This document shows positions 43,747 through 52,225 of a DNA stretch of 64,000 bases, one piece after another. The translations under genes and the position numbers were made by a program. Under the pieces are notes generated by a model. The model was not told where the DNA came from. It searched no databases and worked only from the letters and a program-made list of their open reading frames with translations. This stretch comes from Crateriforma spongiae (GTDB lineage: Bacteria > Planctomycetota > Planctomycetia > Pirellulales > Pirellulaceae): the NCBI RefSeq assembly GCF_012290005.1, contig NZ_JAAXMS010000003.1:620001-684000 (forward strand), in the 5' to 3' direction. Numbering within the stretch: position 1 is the stretch's first letter; the number at the start of each line of letters is the position of its first letter.

Positions 43747-44358
43747 ATGGAAGCGAAACTGCGCACGCTTGTCGTCGCATGCTTGCTGCTGATTTGCACG
43801 GGCTGTTTGCCGGAGGGCGATGTTCAAGTCCGCTCGCTTCCGGCACCTCCGCCCGAACAACCGATCGCCAATCTCCCCACTCAGTTGCATCAACGAAATT
43901 GGACGGGGCGTCTCAACCAAGGTAGCTGTGTTCACGCATCGCTGGTGAATCACCTTCGTTGGCTCAACGAGTTTGAACTCGGCGAGCGTTGGCGAGCAAC
44001 CTACAGCGACGGTGAATGGGATTCACGATTGCGAAACCGACTTGATGCTGCGGACATCGACTACAGCTACACCGTCAAAGCGGATCCTCGTTTCCTTGAC
44101 TGGGCAACGGCGACGCGGCGCGGTGCGATTCTGTGGTGGAAGCCGGCTCACTGCTGCACCTTCGTCGGCTGGGTCAATCGCGACGGCCGGCAATACGCAG
44201 CCATTCTCGACAACAACTATCCCGGCCGATTTGAACTCACACCGCGTGAACAGTTCGTGCGTCTTTGGGCCGGCTACGGCGGGTTCGCCCTGACGGTGAT
44301 GGAAGACCCCGCCAGTTCCTTGCCCTACCGAAGCTACGAGGTCATTGATGAAAGATGA
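43747..44358 (+). CDS. Lipoprotein with cysteine-peptidase-like motifs
   Basis: 203 residues. The first 22 form a lipoprotein signal peptide (TLVVACLLLICTGC), so the product is probably lipid-anchored. Downstream, RLNQGSCVHASLVNHLRW places a Cys after the Gln-Gly-Ser typical of papain-fold enzymes. WKPAHCCTFVGWVNRDG and AAILDNNYPGRFEL supply a His and an Asn, so a Cys-His-Asn catalytic set is plausible (papain/C39 fold). Role in the phage unknown; it could act in entry, lysis or superinfection exclusion. It lies unexpectedly between capsid and tail genes and is coupled to a membrane protein gene. Confidence 0.75.
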   Translation: MEAKLRTLVVACLLLICTGCLPEGDVQVRSLPAPPPEQPIANLPTQLHQRNWTGRLNQGSCVHASLVNHLRWLNEFELGERWRATYSDGEWDSRLRNRLDAADIDYSYTVKADPRFLDWATATRRGAILWWKPAHCCTFVGWVNRDGRQYAAILDNNYPGRFELTPREQFVRLWAGYGGFALTVMEDPASSLPYRSYEVIDER

Positions 44359-45358
44359 AATCCGAATCCGGCTGAGCGTCGGCCTGATTGTAGTCGCAGT
44401 GCTGCATGCGGTGATGCTCGGAGCGGTGTTCACGGCGTTGCACCGAACACCGGCGGCTAACACGAGCGATTCCTGGCGTTTGCCGCCGGCGCGGCCCACA
44501 AGCGAGGTTGGATCGCGAATCCAACAGTTGCCGCAACCTTCGCGTGTCAACTTGGAAGCACAGGGCGAGCTGAAACAGCAGTCTGGTTACTGCCCGCCCT
44601 GTCCGCCGAACACGATTCCCGCTGCGGAGCCGCATCGAATTGTGCAGCCCTATCGTGTGGTGCCAACAGCTCCAACGGTTCCAGCTCCGATCATCGTCAC
44701 CCCCGCGTCGAGCAGCACGCGACCCGTGACGCCGCCCGAACAAGCGAAGAATCGCTATCAAATCGCCTTGTTCGTTGCCAGTGACGCCAAAAGCCAGCGT
44801 CTGCTTGACTGGTTCAACACGGACCCAAACCTGGTGAAGTTGAAATCGAAGTGTGCATTTCAGGTCTACACTGAATCCAATGCACTGTATCGAACGCGAT
44901 ATGCGGACATTGTCCCGGCAAATCAATTCCCTGTGGTGCTATTCCAGGACTCGACAGGCGGGCATGTTCATGCGGCCGGTCACACCATGTTGCCGTCAAC
45001 TGCTCGTGAACTCTTCGACGATCTGCGTCACGGATACGAACTCTATCAACAAACGCGGCAGGCCCAACGAACCGGCGCGCTAAAGACGCGAGGCTATTCC
45101 TGGGACGCTGCGATCTCACCAACGATGCAGCTTTCGTCCGAAGACTGCCCCGATGGTTACTGCCCTATCGAACCCGTCGACAACACTTGGCGGCCGTTCG
45201 ATCGGGATCGTGACGGCGACCGCGATCGACTCTTCGACCGAGACTCTAGTGGTCGCAACGCATTGATTTGGGCGGGAGCCGGTGAATTGGCCACCCTCGC
45301 GTTGATCTTTGTGGCGGTTCTGTTGCTCGGATTCATTCTCATCAAACGAGGCCTGTAA
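44348..45358 (+). CDS. Membrane protein with two hydrophobic ends and a thioredoxin-like middle
   Basis: 336 residues from ATG 44348 (MKDEIRIRLSVGLIVVAVLH), overlapping the lipoprotein stop. An N-terminal anchor (LSVGLIVVAVLHAVMLGAVF) and a C-terminal one (LIWAGAGELATLALIFVAVLLLGFILI) bracket a Pro-rich linker (YCPPCPPNTIP, residues 78-90) and a domain QIALFVASDAKSQRLLDWFN...NQFPVVLFQDSTGGHVHAAGHTML that resembles a thioredoxin fold without the CxxC. A charged Asp/Arg run precedes the last segment (RPFDRDRDGDRDRLFDRD). Function unknown. Confidence 0.72.
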   Translation: MKDEIRIRLSVGLIVVAVLHAVMLGAVFTALHRTPAANTSDSWRLPPARPTSEVGSRIQQLPQPSRVNLEAQGELKQQSGYCPPCPPNTIPAAEPHRIVQPYRVVPTAPTVPAPIIVTPASSSTRPVTPPEQAKNRYQIALFVASDAKSQRLLDWFNTDPNLVKLKSKCAFQVYTESNALYRTRYADIVPANQFPVVLFQDSTGGHVHAAGHTMLPSTARELFDDLRHGYELYQQTRQAQRTGALKTRGYSWDAAISPTMQLSSEDCPDGYCPIEPVDNTWRPFDRDRDGDRDRLFDRDSSGRNALIWAGAGELATLALIFVAVLLLGFILIKRGL

Positions 45359-45363
45359 AACTC

Positions 45364-45642
45364 ATGATTCTTGGAATTGCAACCGTCGTCGTCCTGGTCT
45401 TGGTCGCGTTTGCGATTTTGCCGGCGAAAAAGCGAGATCGCGACGCATCGACCCCGAACTTCGTTCAGTCCTTCACACGGCCAGCGAACTTTCGGCAACA
45501 GCAGCTTAGCGAAGAAGCAGAGGCGATCGCTGACGAATATCAACGTCGAGCTGATGAAGCCTGGCGTGAAGAGCTTGGCGCAAAGGCAACCGTCTTGTTT
45601 CAGACCAAAACGACAGCAGCATCGAAGCCCCGTAAATCGTGA
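45364..45642 (+). CDS. Small membrane-anchored protein
   Basis: 92 residues: one N-terminal hydrophobic segment (LGIATVVVLVLVAFAILPA) then a basic linker and a charged helix (LSEEAEAIADEYQRRADEAWREELGAKATVLF). Third member of the lipoprotein-membrane cassette. Architecture is compatible with a holin- or spanin-type accessory but no family was recognised. Confidence 0.68.
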   Translation: MILGIATVVVLVLVAFAILPAKKRDRDASTPNFVQSFTRPANFRQQQLSEEAEAIADEYQRRADEAWREELGAKATVLFQTKTTAASKPRKS

Positions 45643-46019
45643 GTGACATGCTGCATCGAGGCCAGTCTTGGTTAGCTGCAAAGCTGACCAAACATGCCTC
45701 GCGAGACGTGGTGTACCAGCGTGACGAAGTTTCCGTCGAACTGTCCGCCACGATTGGCAAATCAGAATACGAACAGGACGACGGCGAAGGCGTCATCACG
45801 CGTGCTCAAGTTCGAGACTTTCTGATTAACACGAAGGACTTGCTGCAATCCGACATCGGCACCTGGCCTCGCCGCGGCGATCGCATCCTCGAAACCGACG
45901 GTGACACGACATTCGTTTACGAGCTGATGTCAATTGGCAACGAGCCACCTTGGCGATACAGCGATCCATTCCGCGTCAAACTCCGCATCCACACCAAACT
46001 GGTTGACACGATCACATGA
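45639..46019 (+). CDS. Putative head-tail joining protein
   Basis: 126 residues; GTG 45639 overlaps the upstream stop, with ATG 45648 as an alternative. WLAAKLTKHASRDVVYQRDEVSVELSATIGKSEYEQDDGEGVITRAQVRDFLINTKDLL and GDRILETDGDTTFVYELMSIGNEPPWRYSDPFRVKLRIHTKLV resemble the small beta-barrel head-tail attachment proteins (lambda FII-like position). Assignment rests mainly on gene order. Confidence 0.68.
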   Translation: MSDMLHRGQSWLAAKLTKHASRDVVYQRDEVSVELSATIGKSEYEQDDGEGVITRAQVRDFLINTKDLLQSDIGTWPRRGDRILETDGDTTFVYELMSIGNEPPWRYSDPFRVKLRIHTKLVDTIT

Positions 46020-46459
46020 CAGCAACGCCTGCAACCGTCATTCAAATTGCCGAAAGCGTCGTCGCGGAAATCAACACCGGCGACTTTAGCAAGACCAACC
46101 TCTCCGCTCAGCGACTCTACGTTCCCAACTTCGATCTCGAGGACATGAAGGAACTGCGAGTCACGGTTGTGCCTCGCGAGGTGGAATACCTCCCGCTCGA
46201 TCGAGGATCGAACAAATACCATGCCACGATCGACGTCGCCGTCCAAAAGAAGTTCAGCAAGGGCGATGCCAAGGAAATTGACCCATTGGTGTTCTTTGTC
46301 GAAGAACTGGCCGACTACTTCAGGCTCAAACGACTCAATTCGTTCGTGGCAGCCCGCTGCGTTAAGGTCGAGAACTCAGTCCTGTACTCCTCCGAGCACT
46401 GGACCCAGTTCAATCAATTCACGAGCCTACTGACGTTGACGTTTGAGCTGGCGAAATGA
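46016..46459 (+). CDS. Putative tail terminator or minor tail protein
   Basis: 147 residues, MTATPATVIQIAESVVAEIN, with a central Val/Glu-rich beta part (ELRVTVVPREVEYLPLDRGSNKYHATIDVAVQKKF) and a C-terminal strand (FTSLLTLTFELAK), the pattern of gpU/tail-terminator folds. It overlaps both neighbours by four bases (ATGA). Function inferred from gene order. Confidence 0.68.
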   Translation: MTATPATVIQIAESVVAEINTGDFSKTNLSAQRLYVPNFDLEDMKELRVTVVPREVEYLPLDRGSNKYHATIDVAVQKKFSKGDAKEIDPLVFFVEELADYFRLKRLNSFVAARCVKVENSVLYSSEHWTQFNQFTSLLTLTFELAK

Positions 46460-47013
46460 TGCACATCAGGGCTCGCGTGCGATTCACACCGGCCCAACTG
46501 AAAAAGAAGGTCAACCAAGCGACCTTCAAAAGCATGAATCATGCGGCCGGCACCATCCGGATGACCGCCAAACGATCGATCCGCAAACGCAAGAAACCAT
46601 CCAACCCAGGATCGCCGCCCAGTTCACCGACTGGAATGCTACGTCGTGTGCTTCGCTACGAAGTCAATCGGGATCGCGGCGAGGCAGTCATTGGCCCAGT
46701 CAACGAGATTGCCGGCCGGCTGTGGAACCTGCATGAGTTCGGAGGCGTTGTCACCAAGCGACGCAAACTGAAACGCCATCGGTTTCGCGTTGGCGAATTC
46801 GGGCCGATCCGTGCAAAACAGCCCGGCAAGTTTGCCCGCATCAAACTGCTAACGATCGCCCAAGCCAGCCGAGCCACACGACTAATAGAAGAAGAGAACG
46901 AACGCCGCGGAGCCAGTAAACCACGCCGCTATCCCGCACGCCCGTTCATGAAACCTGCCCTCATTGCCAATCAAGCACGCCTGCCAAAGTTCTGGCGTGA
47001 CTCGGTCAAATAG
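46456..47013 (+). CDS. Putative tail completion protein (HK97 gp10-like)
   Basis: 185 residues, very basic. The early part (FTPAQLKKKVNQATFKSMNHAAGTIRMTAKRSIRKRKKPSNPGSPPSSPTGMLRRVL) has the helix and 'A-x-x-x-A-P-x-x-T-G-x-L' loop of HK97 gp10-type proteins. RPFMKPALIANQARLPKFW matches the 'ARPFMxPAL' signature near their ends. Such proteins help seal head and tail. ATG 46456 or 46459. Confidence 0.78.
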   Translation: MMHIRARVRFTPAQLKKKVNQATFKSMNHAAGTIRMTAKRSIRKRKKPSNPGSPPSSPTGMLRRVLRYEVNRDRGEAVIGPVNEIAGRLWNLHEFGGVVTKRRKLKRHRFRVGEFGPIRAKQPGKFARIKLLTIAQASRATRLIEEENERRGASKPRRYPARPFMKPALIANQARLPKFWRDSVK

Positions 47014-47040
47014 TCTCTCGACCACGGATGGAATCGAAAC

Positions 47041-47454
47041 ATGTCAGCAGAAGTGAAACTCGGTCTCGATGCCGTCCTGACGATCGACGGTGCCGAGATC
47101 AAGAACGTCAAGGATTTGACGGTCAATCTCGAGAAGGCCGAAGCCGACGCATCGACTCGTGACAACAACGGCTGGCGAGCCACAGTCGGCACTCTAAAAG
47201 ACGCGTCGATCGAATTCACGGTGCTCAACAAGAACGGCGACACCGCGTTTGGGATGCTGCAAGGACTGTGGAGTAGCGGAACGCCGACTGACGTTGGCAT
47301 TTCGGATGCTGGTGGTTCGCTGACACTGACCTGTGAAGTCATGAACTTCAATGTCAATCAAAACCTCGAAGAAGTGGTGTCGGCCGACGTCACCTTGAAG
47401 CCAACCCAATCTTCGTCTGGCAGCGGCATGAACGTTGGTGGCGGAACGCCCTAA
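47041..47454 (+). CDS. Phage tail tube protein
   Basis: 137 residues: MSAEVKLGLDAVLTIDGAEIKNVKDLTVNLEKAEADASTRDNNGWRATVGTLKDASIEFTVLNKNGD shows the two-sheet barrel pattern of major tail tube proteins. LTLTCEVMNFNVNQNLEEVVSADVTLKPT provides the last strands. The Ser/Gly-rich end (SSSGSGMNVGGGTP) is probably flexible. It sits directly before the tail chaperone genes, as expected. Confidence 0.83.
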   Translation: MSAEVKLGLDAVLTIDGAEIKNVKDLTVNLEKAEADASTRDNNGWRATVGTLKDASIEFTVLNKNGDTAFGMLQGLWSSGTPTDVGISDAGGSLTLTCEVMNFNVNQNLEEVVSADVTLKPTQSSSGSGMNVGGGTP

Positions 47455-47476
47455 GTAATCCTCGGAACGGAACTCC

Positions 47477-47977
47477 ATGCAGAAATTCATTGATCGTCGT
47501 GGTCGTGTCTGGATCGTTGACATCGACAATACGACGCTTCGCCGCGTGAAGGCACTCACCGACGTGCGATTGCTGGACGCGATCGACGGCGACCTTGTCA
47601 CGCGACTTTCCAGCGATCCGTTGTTGCTCGGTGATGTGTTGTTCGCGATCTGCAAACCGCAAGCCGATCAACAAGACGTTGACGACGAAGCGTTCGCCGA
47701 GGGACTGGCGGGCGACTCGATCGACGAAGCCTGCAAGGCATTGGTGGATGCGTTGGTCGCGTATTTCCCGGAGTCCCGCCGCCGCCTTCTGCGGAAGGCG
47801 GCCGACAAGCAGAAGATGATCGAGACGCGGGGATTGGAAGCGATCGAGAAGCGACTGGACGATCCCAATCTGGTGGACCGGATTGTGGAGGACCTGGAAC
47901 GCAAGCTCGCGGTGCAGACATCGAGCGACTCATCATCCGACTCGCCGGCATCATCGGAGTCGACCCCGGACCACTGA
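47477..47977 (+). CDS. Tail assembly chaperone, G-type product
   Basis: 166 residues in the zero frame: MQKFIDRRGRVWIVDIDNTTLRRVKALTDVRLLDAIDGDLVTRLSSDPLLLGDVLFAICKPQADQQDVDDEAFAEGLAGDSIDEACKALVDALVAYFPESRRR. The Asp/Leu-rich helical core and position between tail tube and tape measure fit the short tail assembly chaperone. The tail (KLAVQTSSDSSSDSPASSES) is low complexity. A slippery heptamer at 47764-47770 within the gene probably redirects a fraction of ribosomes into the -1 frame. Confidence 0.82.
   Translation: MQKFIDRRGRVWIVDIDNTTLRRVKALTDVRLLDAIDGDLVTRLSSDPLLLGDVLFAICKPQADQQDVDDEAFAEGLAGDSIDEACKALVDALVAYFPESRRRLLRKAADKQKMIETRGLEAIEKRLDDPNLVDRIVEDLERKLAVQTSSDSSSDSPASSESTPDH
47764..47802 (+). 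promoter_or_regulatory. Programmed -1 frameshift signal
   Basis: Slippery heptamer T-TTC-CCG (47764-47770), in the correct phase of the G gene, followed after 10 bases by a perfect 9-bp hairpin GCCGCCTTC/GAAGGCGGC with loop TGCG (47781-47802). The -1 frame is open from here through the T product. Confidence 0.72.
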
Positions 47978-48258
47978 CGCTTCGGCAACTCGTCCAAATG
48001 GCCGAAGCGAAACGCCAGCACGATTGGCACATCGCATCGAGCGTCATGGCACTGACGGCCGAGATCAATCGCGATCGCAAACGTCGTCGAAAACCGTTTA
48101 AGCCCGATGACTTCAATCCCTACACGGTCACTCGACCGGTTCCAGTGAAAGCCACTGTTGAACAAGTCGCCCATCTACTCGGCGCAGTCTTCCAGCCCCG
48201 TGAGAACGAGTCTCCATGTCCCAAGTCCGAGCCGGATCCGCCTACGTCGAATTGCTGA
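47770..48258 (+). CDS. Tail assembly chaperone T extension, made by -1 frameshift as a G-T fusion
   Basis: The -1 frame has no stop and no ATG/GTG/TTG between the slippery site and ATG 47998. The stretch before that ATG (ATC GAG CGA CTC ATC ATC...) encodes IERLIIRLAGIIGVDPGPLT, then LRQLVQMAEAKRQHDWHIAS and RKPFKPDDFNPY, which look like a conserved T domain. The fusion would be about 260 residues (98 + 162). The product chaperones the tape measure, and its stop overlaps the tape-measure start. An independent start at 47998 would lose the IIGVDPGP part. Confidence 0.72.
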   Translation, partial: GVPPPPSAEGGRQAEDDRDAGIGSDREATGRSQSGGPDCGGPGTQARGADIERLIIRLAGIIGVDPGPLTLRQLVQMAEAKRQHDWHIASSVMALTAEINRDRKRRRKPFKPDDFNPYTVTRPVPVKATVEQVAHLLGAVFQPRENESPCPKSEPDPPTSNC

Positions 48259-51200
48259 CCAAGGATTCAGCATTCGTCAAAGGTCTTCGATCCGCTCAAA
48301 AGCGATTGGAATCATTCGGTGCGTCAACGCGGTTGCTCGGCACCAAACTGATGGGACTCGGCGCGGCTGCCGCAACACCATTGGCCGGTAGCGTCGCAAT
48401 CTTCTCCAACTTCGACGATGCCATGCGAGGCGTCGCCGCGATCACACAAGCGACTGGATCGCAGCTTGAATCGCTTCGCAATACGGCAAAGAAGCTCGGA
48501 GCAACCACCAGTTACTCTGCCAGCGAAGTCGCCTCGCTGATGACCGAACTCGGTCGCGCCGGATTCAAGCCGGAGCAGATCGAGAAGATGACGGCGGCCG
48601 TGATGAACATGGCCCGTGCGACGGGAACTGATGCGACGCAGGCGTCCGGCATCATGGCAGCGACGATTCGTCAGTTCGGAATGGAAGCCGGCGAAGCAAC
48701 GCGGGTTGCGGATGGCCTGACCGCCGCGGCGAACAAGTCGTTCAACACGGTGGAATCTCTTGGCGAGGCTTTGTCCTATGCCGGCCCCGTCGCTGCCGAT
48801 GCGAACATGAGTCTCGAAGAGACACTCGCGATCCTCGGTACGCTCGGCAATATGGGTATCCAGGGTTCATCGGCCGGTAATGCGATGCGTCGTTTGCTGA
48901 CGATCAGTGCCGCCGAATCGGAGAAATTCAAAACCACATTTGGCGTCACGACCAAGGATGCGAAAGGCAATGCCCGATCACTCGTCGACATTCTCGGCGA
49001 AGTCGCTGCTGCAACCGAGAAGATGGGAACGGCCGAAAAGGCTGAGAAACTGAACGAGGTGTTCGGGCTGCTGGGCATCACCGCTGCCAGTTCGATTGGA
49101 AAGAGCGTGGCCGATACCCGCGAGTTGTATTCCGAGCTGCAAAAGGCTGGCGGGATCGCAGGCAAGACTGCTGAGGAAATGGAAGGCGGACTCGGCGGAG
49201 CGTTCCGAATCCTGAAGTCTTCCATCGAGGGCGTGGCGATTGCGATCGGTGAATCACTCGAAGGCAGCGTCACCACGATGGTGCAAGCCTTCAGCCGCGC
49301 CGCGTCAGGTGTGATCGAGTGGATCAACAAGAATCAGAAGATCGTCAAGATTGCCGCTGCGAGTGCCATCGCCATCTTCACGATCGGCGCGGCATTGTTC
49401 GCTCTTGGTTCGTTCGCTGCCGTTGCGTCGTTCGCGGTTGGTGGGCTCGCAACCATTTTCTCATTCATCGGTGGTGCCATCGGCGTCATCGTCTCGGCGG
49501 TCGGAATGTTGTTCACACCGCTTGGCCTTGTTGTCGCGGCGGTTGCAGCGCTTGGTGGCTACTTCCTCTACTCCACAGGAATCGCCGGCCAAGCAGTCGA
49601 GTATCTGAAAGGTCTATTTGAAACACTCAAAGCCGACACGCTCGCCGCCTTTGGTGCTATCGCCAACGCGCTAGCTGCTGGTGACATCACTGCGGCGACC
49701 GATGTGCTGTGGACCTACTTGAAACTCCAATGGGTCAAAGGAACGAGCTACATCAAAGGTATCTGGGCGGACTTCACTCAATATATCTCAGACGTGTGGG
49801 CCGACTCCGCCTATGCGATCGGGGATGTTCTCATTGGTGCCTTGTCCGGGCTCGCTGGCGTATGGAACAGCACGCTCGGATTCATGGCAGACGGTTGGAC
49901 GATCCTCACGTCCGCCGTGCAGAAGGGTTGGAACAACACAATTGGGTTTCTTAAGAAGGGATTCCTAAAACTTCACGAACTCGTTGACATCGCCGGCGAC
50001 GTATCGGTGCAGATCGGCGGAGTGCTCATCAACGCATTGGCCGGCGTTGAGAACGCTTGGGTTGAAACCGTCGATTATCTTGCCGACACATGGACCGTGT
50101 TCGTTGGTCAAGTGAAGTCAATGTGGAACTCGACCGTCGGATTCTTGAAGAAAGCTTGGATCAAGCTCAAAGGCCTGTTCGACGACGACATCAATGTCGA
50201 CGTCGAAATGGCGAAAATTGACGCTGACACTCGAGCGGCCGATTCTGCCGAGGAACGACAACGCCAGCAGGCGATCATCGAGCGCCAGCGTCGCCGGTCC
50301 AAACGCAAGGAGCAGATCGAAGCCAACCGCGTAGAAATGCAAAAGGGCATCGCCGCACAACTCGAAGCGCGACGCAAGGCTCGCGAAGGTCAAGACATCG
50401 ACGCCGACATGCGGGCGATCGACGATGAGACCGACGCAAAGAACGCGGTTGTCGATCAATCCAAGGAACAACAGCTCCGCGAAAACGATGCGGCGCAGAA
50501 CAATCGCCAACAAATCATCGACGACACGACCGTCGGGGTGCAACGGACGCTCGATCAAATGCGAGCGGAAGCGAAAGCGGCACGCGAGGCTGGGCGACCA
50601 ACCCTTGAAGATCGCAACAAGGAACGCGACGATCAAATCGCAACCGCGCAGGCCGAGTTCGATGCTGCGGTGCAACGAGCCAACAACGCGACGGCCCCTT
50701 CCGATGCTGAGCCGAAACCCGACGAGGCCGCTCCGCCGGAACCACCAGTCGCTCCGCCCAAGATACCTGAGCCCGGTTCAGTCGACATTCCCAAGGTCGA
50801 TCTCCCCGGCATCGACGATCCCGAGTTGCAGCCCCCCAACGCGAAAGACCTACGTCTCGACCTGAACCCAAACGCTCAGGCAGCGATGGATCAGTTCGCT
50901 GACGGTCCCGAAACTGATCGAACCGAAGTCGCCGGCAATTTTGATGCGAGAGGTTTGGGGCTCGGCAGTGGAGCTTCGACGATTCCGCAACGGGCTCCTG
51001 AGCCACTCAAGAAGCTGGAGCCGATTGCCGCTGAGAACGATTTCGTAGAAGTCATCGTTGCGCCGCAGTTGAGGTTGGAGCCTGAACAAGCCGACGATCC
51101 GATCGTGAGCGGCGAGCAAGACAACAAGGTCATCGCCGAGAACCCAGTCGATGTCCCGTTCGATCTGCCAGAGCCTATGAATCAGTCCGAGCCGACTGAT

Positions 51201-51434
51201 CTGGAATCCTCACCGACGCTGGACGTTGCCGCGATTACCGAAGCATTCGCTTCCGTTGGACGTTCACTTGCGGCGTTTGACTCTGCGATCACAAACAGCA
51301 CTTCGCAATTGCAATTACCTGCGACGTCCGGTGGCGAATTTAGCGAGGACATGAAACGTGCAATCATCCAAACCGCTGAGAACACTCGACGCCTTGTTGA
51401 GCGTTCGCAGTCGGGAGGATTGGTGTTTAGCTGA
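48216..51434 (+). CDS. Phage tail tape measure protein
   Basis: 1072 residues that set tail length. The TP901-type core lies at about 60-330: NFDDAMRGVAAITQATGSQLESLRNTAKKLGATTSYSASEVASLMTELGRAGF and TVESLGEALSYAGPVAADANMSLEETLAILGTLGNMGIQGSSAGNAMRRLL. A long hydrophobic stretch (about 385-460, IFTIGAALFALGSFAAVASF onwards) may insert into the host membrane. Two similar W-x-S/T-x-x-x-F-x-x-x-W/G repeats follow, then a Gln/Arg-rich coiled coil (660-830) and a Pro/Glu-rich end. Stop overlaps the next ATG by one base. Confidence 0.92.
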   Translation: MSQVRAGSAYVELLTKDSAFVKGLRSAQKRLESFGASTRLLGTKLMGLGAAAATPLAGSVAIFSNFDDAMRGVAAITQATGSQLESLRNTAKKLGATTSYSASEVASLMTELGRAGFKPEQIEKMTAAVMNMARATGTDATQASGIMAATIRQFGMEAGEATRVADGLTAAANKSFNTVESLGEALSYAGPVAADANMSLEETLAILGTLGNMGIQGSSAGNAMRRLLTISAAESEKFKTTFGVTTKDAKGNARSLVDILGEVAAATEKMGTAEKAEKLNEVFGLLGITAASSIGKSVADTRELYSELQKAGGIAGKTAEEMEGGLGGAFRILKSSIEGVAIAIGESLEGSVTTMVQAFSRAASGVIEWINKNQKIVKIAAASAIAIFTIGAALFALGSFAAVASFAVGGLATIFSFIGGAIGVIVSAVGMLFTPLGLVVAAVAALGGYFLYSTGIAGQAVEYLKGLFETLKADTLAAFGAIANALAAGDITAATDVLWTYLKLQWVKGTSYIKGIWADFTQYISDVWADSAYAIGDVLIGALSGLAGVWNSTLGFMADGWTILTSAVQKGWNNTIGFLKKGFLKLHELVDIAGDVSVQIGGVLINALAGVENAWVETVDYLADTWTVFVGQVKSMWNSTVGFLKKAWIKLKGLFDDDINVDVEMAKIDADTRAADSAEERQRQQAIIERQRRRSKRKEQIEANRVEMQKGIAAQLEARRKAREGQDIDADMRAIDDETDAKNAVVDQSKEQQLRENDAAQNNRQQIIDDTTVGVQRTLDQMRAEAKAAREAGRPTLEDRNKERDDQIATAQAEFDAAVQRANNATAPSDAEPKPDEAAPPEPPVAPPKIPEPGSVDIPKVDLPGIDDPELQPPNAKDLRLDLNPNAQAAMDQFADGPETDRTEVAGNFDARGLGLGSGASTIPQRAPEPLKKLEPIAAENDFVEVIVAPQLRLEPEQADDPIVSGEQDNKVIAENPVDVPFDLPEPMNQSEPTDLESSPTLDVAAITEAFASVGRSLAAFDSAITNSTSQLQLPATSGGEFSEDMKRAIIQTAENTRRLVERSQSGGLVFS

Positions 51435-52225
51435 TGTCAATATCTACTGGTGGATACGACTTCGAGGTCGCGGCTCTTTCCGAAAAGGCCTCACGCGGTA
51501 AATCACACTCCGACTTCACTTCTTATGTTGCGACGAATGGCGGGGCTGTCGATCCGGCCGCAGCTGCGAGTGCTTTGTATCAGTACTACAAAGCGAATCA
51601 CAAGGAGCTGATCCCGTATCTGCAAATCGACTCGGAGTTCATCAACCAAAAGCATGCTCTGGTCAGCGTCACGATCAACAAGACCAAGCTCGATCCGGTT
51701 TCATTCAGTACAACGGGAGCGACAACCCATCTGAATCAGTCATTGCAGACTCGAGGCATCTACTCCGCGCCGGGGATCGCGGCTCCCGTCTATCACGGAG
51801 CGATCGGCGTCAGCGATTCTGGCGTTTCCGGAGTCGACATCACGGTTCCAGCGTTTGAGTTCTCCGTTCGCAAGAAGTTTGAGTTCGTCTCGACGGCTTA
51901 TCTGCTTGCGATGGTGTCGATGACCGGCCGAGTGAATTCGACAGCGTGGTCAATCTTCTCTCCTGGCGAAGCGTTGTTTCTCGGTGGCGAAGGAGGCGAG
52001 GATGAGCAGAACTGGGTCGATGTGACTTACCACTTCGCCGCTCGTCCGAACGAGTTCGCGATGACGGTTGGAAACATCTCCGGGATCAGCAAGCAGGGTT
52101 GGGACTACTTGTGGGTTAAACACGGCGAGAAAGTGGTCGGCGATCGCGTGCTGCAAGTTCCTGAGGCAGCGTACGTTGAACAGGTCTATCACGGAGGAAA
52201 CTTCAACGTGTTGGGGATCAGCTAG
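51434..52225 (+). CDS. Phage tail protein of unknown role
   Basis: 263 residues, MSISTGGYDFEVAALSEKAS, beta-rich with short Gly turns (YSAPGIAAPVYHGAIGVSDSGVSGVDITVPAFEFSVRKKFEFVSTAYLLAMVSMTGRVNSTAWSIFSPGEALFLG). QGWDYLWVKHGEKVVGDRVLQVPEAAYVEQVYHGGNF at the end suggests a distal tail or baseplate hub protein. Overlaps the upstream stop and the downstream GTG by one base. Function inferred from position. Confidence 0.72.
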   Translation: MSISTGGYDFEVAALSEKASRGKSHSDFTSYVATNGGAVDPAAAASALYQYYKANHKELIPYLQIDSEFINQKHALVSVTINKTKLDPVSFSTTGATTHLNQSLQTRGIYSAPGIAAPVYHGAIGVSDSGVSGVDITVPAFEFSVRKKFEFVSTAYLLAMVSMTGRVNSTAWSIFSPGEALFLGGEGGEDEQNWVDVTYHFAARPNEFAMTVGNISGISKQGWDYLWVKHGEKVVGDRVLQVPEAAYVEQVYHGGNFNVLGIS

